9,312 nt of DNA from JAAYLC01 sp964636665 (GTDB lineage Bacteria > Bacteroidota > Bacteroidia > Flavobacteriales > Flavobacteriaceae): assembly GCA_964636665.1 (NCBI GenBank), contig CAZWVT010000064.1, positions 1 to 9,312 on the forward strand, written 5' to 3'. This document shows, piece by piece, positions 6,995 to 9,312 of this stretch (positions are counted from its first letter, which is position 1; each line of letters starts with the position of its first letter). A program made the position numbers and the translations under genes. Below the pieces are notes generated by a model. It was not told the DNA's origin. It was given only the letters and a program-made list of their open reading frames with translations, and ran no database searches.

Positions 6995-7789
6995 TTAGAT
7001 TATTATTTTAAAATCATCTTTATCTTCTAGAAATTGAAAATGTTTGCGGTTTGTTTCGATGTCTTTTTTTGACAATACGCTTGTTTGGACAAAATCTTTT
7101 TCAAAATCTTCATCTGAAACTAAATTTCCCACAGAATCATAAACGGCGGAATGACCTACATATTCGTGACCATTTCCATCAGCTCCCGTTCGATTGATGC
7201 CGATGCAATAAGCCATATTTTCGATTGCTCGTGCACGCAATAACGTATCCCATGCTAACATTCTCTTTTTCGGCCAACTCGCAATATAGAAAACAAGGTC
7301 GTATTCATCATCATTTCTGGACCATACCGGGAATCGTAAATCATAACAAATTAACGGTCGTATCCGCCATCCTTTATAATTTACAGAAAGCAATTGAGTT
7401 CCTGCGGTATAAACTTCATCTTCGTCTGCATAAGTAAAAGTATGCCGTTTGTCGTAAGTCTGATAAGAACCATCCGGCAATACAAAATAAAGGCGGTTGT
7501 AATAATTTTTATTTTCTTCTACAATAATACTTCCGGTTACTGCTGCCTGATGTTTTTCAGCTTCAGTTTGCATCCATTTCAAACCGAAACCATCATTTGT
7601 TTCTGCCAGCATTGGAGCATTCATTGAAAATCCCGTTGAAAACATTTCGGGCAGGATGATTAAATCGGTTTGCGTGTCGAGCAAAGCCAATTTTTTTGAA
7701 AAATGGGCATAGTTTTTTTGTGGATTTTCCCAGAACAGTGAAGTCTGCACAAGGGTTACTCTTAATTCCTCTTGGTTGACAGTATTCAT
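6995..7789 (-). CDS. yafV: Omega-amidase, YafV-type nitrilase-superfamily enzyme
   Basis: Hydrolyses alpha-ketoglutaramate (and alpha-ketosuccinamate) to the 2-oxoacid and ammonia in the cytosol. Seen: 264 aa, the normal length for the subfamily. The Glu-Lys-Cys triad of the carbon-nitrogen hydrolase fold is complete: E48 in LPEMFSTGFSM, K114 in YDKRHTF, and C148 in RPLICYDLRFPVWSR. The M-F-S-T-G-F-S-M and DKRH-x-F context is that of YafV and mammalian Nit2-like omega-amidases rather than nitrilases or N-carbamoyl-putrescine amidases. It lies 15 bases downstream of a YbdL-type aminotransferase that would produce its substrate, which strengthens the assignment. Its stop codon is one base from that of the convergent lipoprotein gene. 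The symbol is by homology; the same activity is called MtnU in some methionine salvage clusters. Confidence 0.94.
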   Translation of the reverse strand: MNTVNQEELRVTLVQTSLFWENPQKNYAHFSKKLALLDTQTDLIILPEMFSTGFSMNAPMLAETNDGFGLKWMQTEAEKHQAAVTGSIIVEENKNYYNRLYFVLPDGSYQTYDKRHTFTYADEDEVYTAGTQLLSVNYKGWRIRPLICYDLRFPVWSRNDDEYDLVFYIASWPKKRMLAWDTLLRARAIENMAYCIGINRTGADGNGHEYVGHSAVYDSVGNLVSDEDFEKDFVQTSVLSKKDIETNRKHFQFLEDKDDFKIII

Positions 7790-7804
7790 TTGAAGTAAGT
7801 TTAA

Positions 7805-8962
7805 TTAAAAATTATCTTTTGTCAGTTTGGTTAAAACTGCAGCGGCCGCCTCCAATGTTTGATTTTTTTTGGCAAAGCATATACGAATCTGCTTAAAATC
7901 GGTTCGGTCTTCATTAAAAACAGATGTGGGAATCGTGGCGACTCCGTGTTTCTTTAAAAGTCTTTCTGCAAATGAAACATCATCCAAATCAGAAAGTGCG
8001 GTATAATCCAAAAGCTGGAAATAGGTTCCTTCGGAGGGAATAAATTTAAATTGCGAATCGCTTATTTTTTGTAAAAAGAAATCTCTCTTTTGCTGAAAAA
8101 AATCATTTAAGCGAATGTAATTTTCTTTGTTTTCCAAATAAACGGCAAGTCCTTTTTGAATCGGATGATTTGCACAAAAAACGTTGAATTGGTGAACTTT
8201 CTGAAATTCATTCATCAAAGGTTGTGGAGCCAGACAATATCCCATTTTCCACCCCGTATTGTGAAAGATTTTTCCAAAGGATGCCGTGATAAACGAACGT
8301 GCCGCAAGTGCAGGTCTTCTTGTTACACTGTGATGTTCCTTGCCGTCAAAAACGAGGTGTTCATACACTTCGTCACTGAGGACATATAAATCGTGTTTCT
8401 CAACAATTTTTTCAAGTGCAATTAAATCCTGTTCCAAAAATAACTTTCCCGAAGGATTGTGTGGAGAATTGATGATAATCATTCTTGTTTTGTCGGTGAT
8501 TTTTTCTTCCACTTTTTCCCAATCGACGGCAAATGTCGGCGGAGCGAGTTGTATCGGTATCGGCTCTGCGCCAAGAAGTCGGATTGTCGGCGAGTAACAA
8601 TCATAAGCAGGCGTGAAGATAAGCACTTCATCACCTTGGTGAATCATCGCAGTGAGAATGGTGAAAATAGCTTGTGTTGCCCCGGCAGTAACTGTAATTT
8701 CTGTTTCCGGATTATAAGATGTGCCGTGTAAATTTTTAACTTTCTGTACAATAACTTCTCGTAATTTTTTATCTCCCGCCATAGGTGCGTAATTGTTATG
8801 CCCTTGCATCATCGCTTCATTTACCAAAGCGATAAGTGCCGGATCCATTTCAAAATCGGGAAATCCTTGAGAGAGATTGATGGCGTTATAATCGTGCGCC
8901 ATTTTGCCCATAATCGTGAAAATGGATTGTTCTGCTTGAGGAAGTTTGGATTGTAAATTCAT
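7805..8962 (-). CDS. ybdL: PLP-dependent methionine (glutamine/kynurenine-type) aminotransferase, YbdL family
   Basis: Transfers an amino group between methionine or aromatic amino acids and 2-oxoacids, using PLP. Seen: 385 aa, full length for fold type I class I aminotransferases. Landmarks: INLSQGFPDF (28-37), substrate entry region; NYAPMAGDKKLRE (57-69); TAGATQAIF (92-100), PLP-phosphate contact; NSPHNPSG (165-172); D197-E-V-Y200-E-H, PLP pyridine contacts; K231 in SFGK, the Schiff-base lysine; and R360 in IRICFAKK, binding the substrate carboxylate. The whole chain resembles E. coli YbdL closely, including the N-terminal K-L-P-Q and the C-terminal GVATIPTSVF. The tandem omega-amidase indicates glutamine is a physiological amino donor, with regeneration of methionine from 4-methylthio-2-oxobutyrate as the likely role. 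A weak -7-like TATTTTTC sits at 8980-8987. Confidence 0.95.
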   Translation of the reverse strand: MNLQSKLPQAEQSIFTIMGKMAHDYNAINLSQGFPDFEMDPALIALVNEAMMQGHNNYAPMAGDKKLREVIVQKVKNLHGTSYNPETEITVTAGATQAIFTILTAMIHQGDEVLIFTPAYDCYSPTIRLLGAEPIPIQLAPPTFAVDWEKVEEKITDKTRMIIINSPHNPSGKLFLEQDLIALEKIVEKHDLYVLSDEVYEHLVFDGKEHHSVTRRPALAARSFITASFGKIFHNTGWKMGYCLAPQPLMNEFQKVHQFNVFCANHPIQKGLAVYLENKENYIRLNDFFQQKRDFFLQKISDSQFKFIPSEGTYFQLLDYTALSDLDDVSFAERLLKKHGVATIPTSVFNEDRTDFKQIRICFAKKNQTLEAAAAVLTKLTKDNF

Positions 8963-9068
8963 AGAAATTGAAGTTTTTTGAAAAATACGAATTTCAATGA
9001 TTTGCTGAAAGATTTTTTGGTGAATTCATTTCTTGGTGGACAAAATGGTTTCAGAAAATCAAGAAAAC

Positions 9069-9101
9069 TTGTAGAATGAAAAGTTTCATGATTTAATTTT
9101 G
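9069..9101 (+). promoter_or_regulatory. Probable promoter of tRNA-Arg
   Basis: TAATTTTG at 9094-9101 exactly matches the Bacteroidota -7 element and lies 11 bases before the mature tRNA end. A TTG at 9069-9071 is 22 bases upstream of it, about the right distance for the -33 element. The spacer 8963-9112 is otherwise free of recognisable features. Confidence 0.5.
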
Positions 9102-9112
9102 CAATCTTTTTC

Positions 9113-9184
9113 GGCCCTATAGTTCAACGGATAGAATAGAAGTTTCCTAAACTTTTGATTCGGGTTCGATTCCCGGTGGGGCTT
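9113..9184 (+). tRNA. tRNA-Arg (anticodon CCU)
   Basis: A complete 72-nt cloverleaf can be folded by eye. Acceptor stem 9113-9119 pairs with 9177-9183; D stem GTTC/GAAT (9122-9125 with 9134-9137) closes an 8-base loop; anticodon stem 9139-9143 with 9151-9155 encloses TTCCTAA, giving anticodon CCT at 9146-9148, which reads AGG arginine codons; variable loop 9156-9159; T stem 9160-9164 with 9172-9176 around TTCGATT. CCA is not encoded, as is common in this phylum. Odd points: the first acceptor pair is G-U and the discriminator base (9184) is T, whereas bacterial tRNA-Arg usually has A or G. Identity and boundaries are otherwise clear. Confidence 0.95.
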
Positions 9185-9207
9185 CGATGACAATGGATGT
9201 TCAATGA

Positions 9208-9312
9208 TTAATGTTTGATTTTACTTTTCTTAAAATTGCCGTTGTCAATTTGATGATTTTCAATGGCATCCTCATTGAGGCTGTCAAAATATTCTTCATT
9301 TAGATAATTCGT
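9208..9312 (-). CDS. Possible C-terminal end of an unidentified protein gene, cut by the window edge
   Basis: Read on the minus strand from 9312, a frame stays open for 34 codons and ends in TAA at 9208-9210. The peptide is acidic and then basic (NYLNEEYFDSLNEDAIENHQ, ending KKSKIKH), a plausible soluble C-terminus. It ends 23 bases from the tRNA, which faces it. The piece is too short to identify a family, and open frames of this length occur by chance, so it is offered only as a probable fragment. Confidence 0.4.
   Translation of the reverse strand, partial: TNYLNEEYFDSLNEDAIENHQIDNGNFKKSKIKH

Noticed and set aside
8980..8987. -7-like TATTTTTC upstream of the aminotransferase
   Set aside because: It has one mismatch to the consensus and no -33 partner in AT-rich DNA, so it is too weak to list as a feature.
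9185..9207. Hairpin terminator after tRNA-Arg
   Set aside because: The sequence has a direct repeat of CAATG, not an inverted repeat, and the best stem extending into 9208-9220 is only 4 bp.
1..9312. Mobile element, phage, CRISPR or defence system
   Set aside because: No transposase, integrase, terminal repeats, spaced direct repeats or defence domains were seen, and base composition looks even throughout. The tRNA has no adjacent integrase or repeated 3' end in the window.

Overview
The window looks like an ordinary chromosomal stretch from a Bacteroidota bacterium, most likely of class Flavobacteriia. The evidence is the AT-rich DNA, almost no Shine-Dalgarno sequences ahead of starts, matches to the Bacteroidota -7 promoter element TAnnTTTG, and gene families typical of the group. 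Those families are a dimeric glycyl-tRNA synthetase, an Ig-like lipoprotein with a C-A-K-K-G-x-P-x-G-G start, and a TM plus coiled-coil protein common in flavobacteria. The genus cannot be fixed from this sequence. There are seven complete protein genes, one tRNA and one probable gene fragment at the right edge. I see no mobile element, CRISPR array, phage gene or defence cassette.

Layout from left to right: a small lipoprotein of unknown function (+, 13-657) with a thioredoxin-like but cysteine-free C-terminal half. It converges on an exported class C beta-lactamase-fold serine hydrolase (-, 670-1887), which has its own probable promoter. Next, on the minus strand, come a TM plus coiled-coil protein (3674-4561) and glycyl-tRNA synthetase (2054-3592), closed by a strong intrinsic terminator at 1980-2017. 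Divergent from these on the plus strand are a ComF-family phosphoribosyltransferase (4639-5304) and the Ig-like lipoprotein (5368-6993). The lipoprotein's stop lies one base from the stop of the facing gene. That facing pair (minus strand, transcribed 8962 to 6995) is a YbdL-type methionine/glutamine aminotransferase followed 15 bases later by a YafV-type omega-amidase. After a 150-base divergent spacer, tRNA-Arg(CCU) lies on the plus strand at 9113-9184. The window ends in what may be the C-terminus of a minus-strand gene.

The clearest functional link is the aminotransferase/omega-amidase pair. The first enzyme can use glutamine as amino donor to convert 4-methylthio-2-oxobutyrate to methionine, releasing alpha-ketoglutaramate. 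The second hydrolyses that product to 2-oxoglutarate and ammonia, which pulls the transamination forward. The other genes are housekeeping (GlyRS, tRNA-Arg) or envelope proteins (three predicted or possible lipoproteins, one inner-membrane coiled-coil protein). Three apparent reading frames extend upstream of the likely starts through non-ATG codons (GTG or TTG), and I chose the internal ATG for each. I did not find a convincing new biological system. The items most worth checking are the degenerate thioredoxin-like lipoprotein, the widely conserved but uncharacterised coiled-coil and Ig-like envelope proteins, the Asn-Cys lipoboxes, and the unusual acceptor end of the tRNA.
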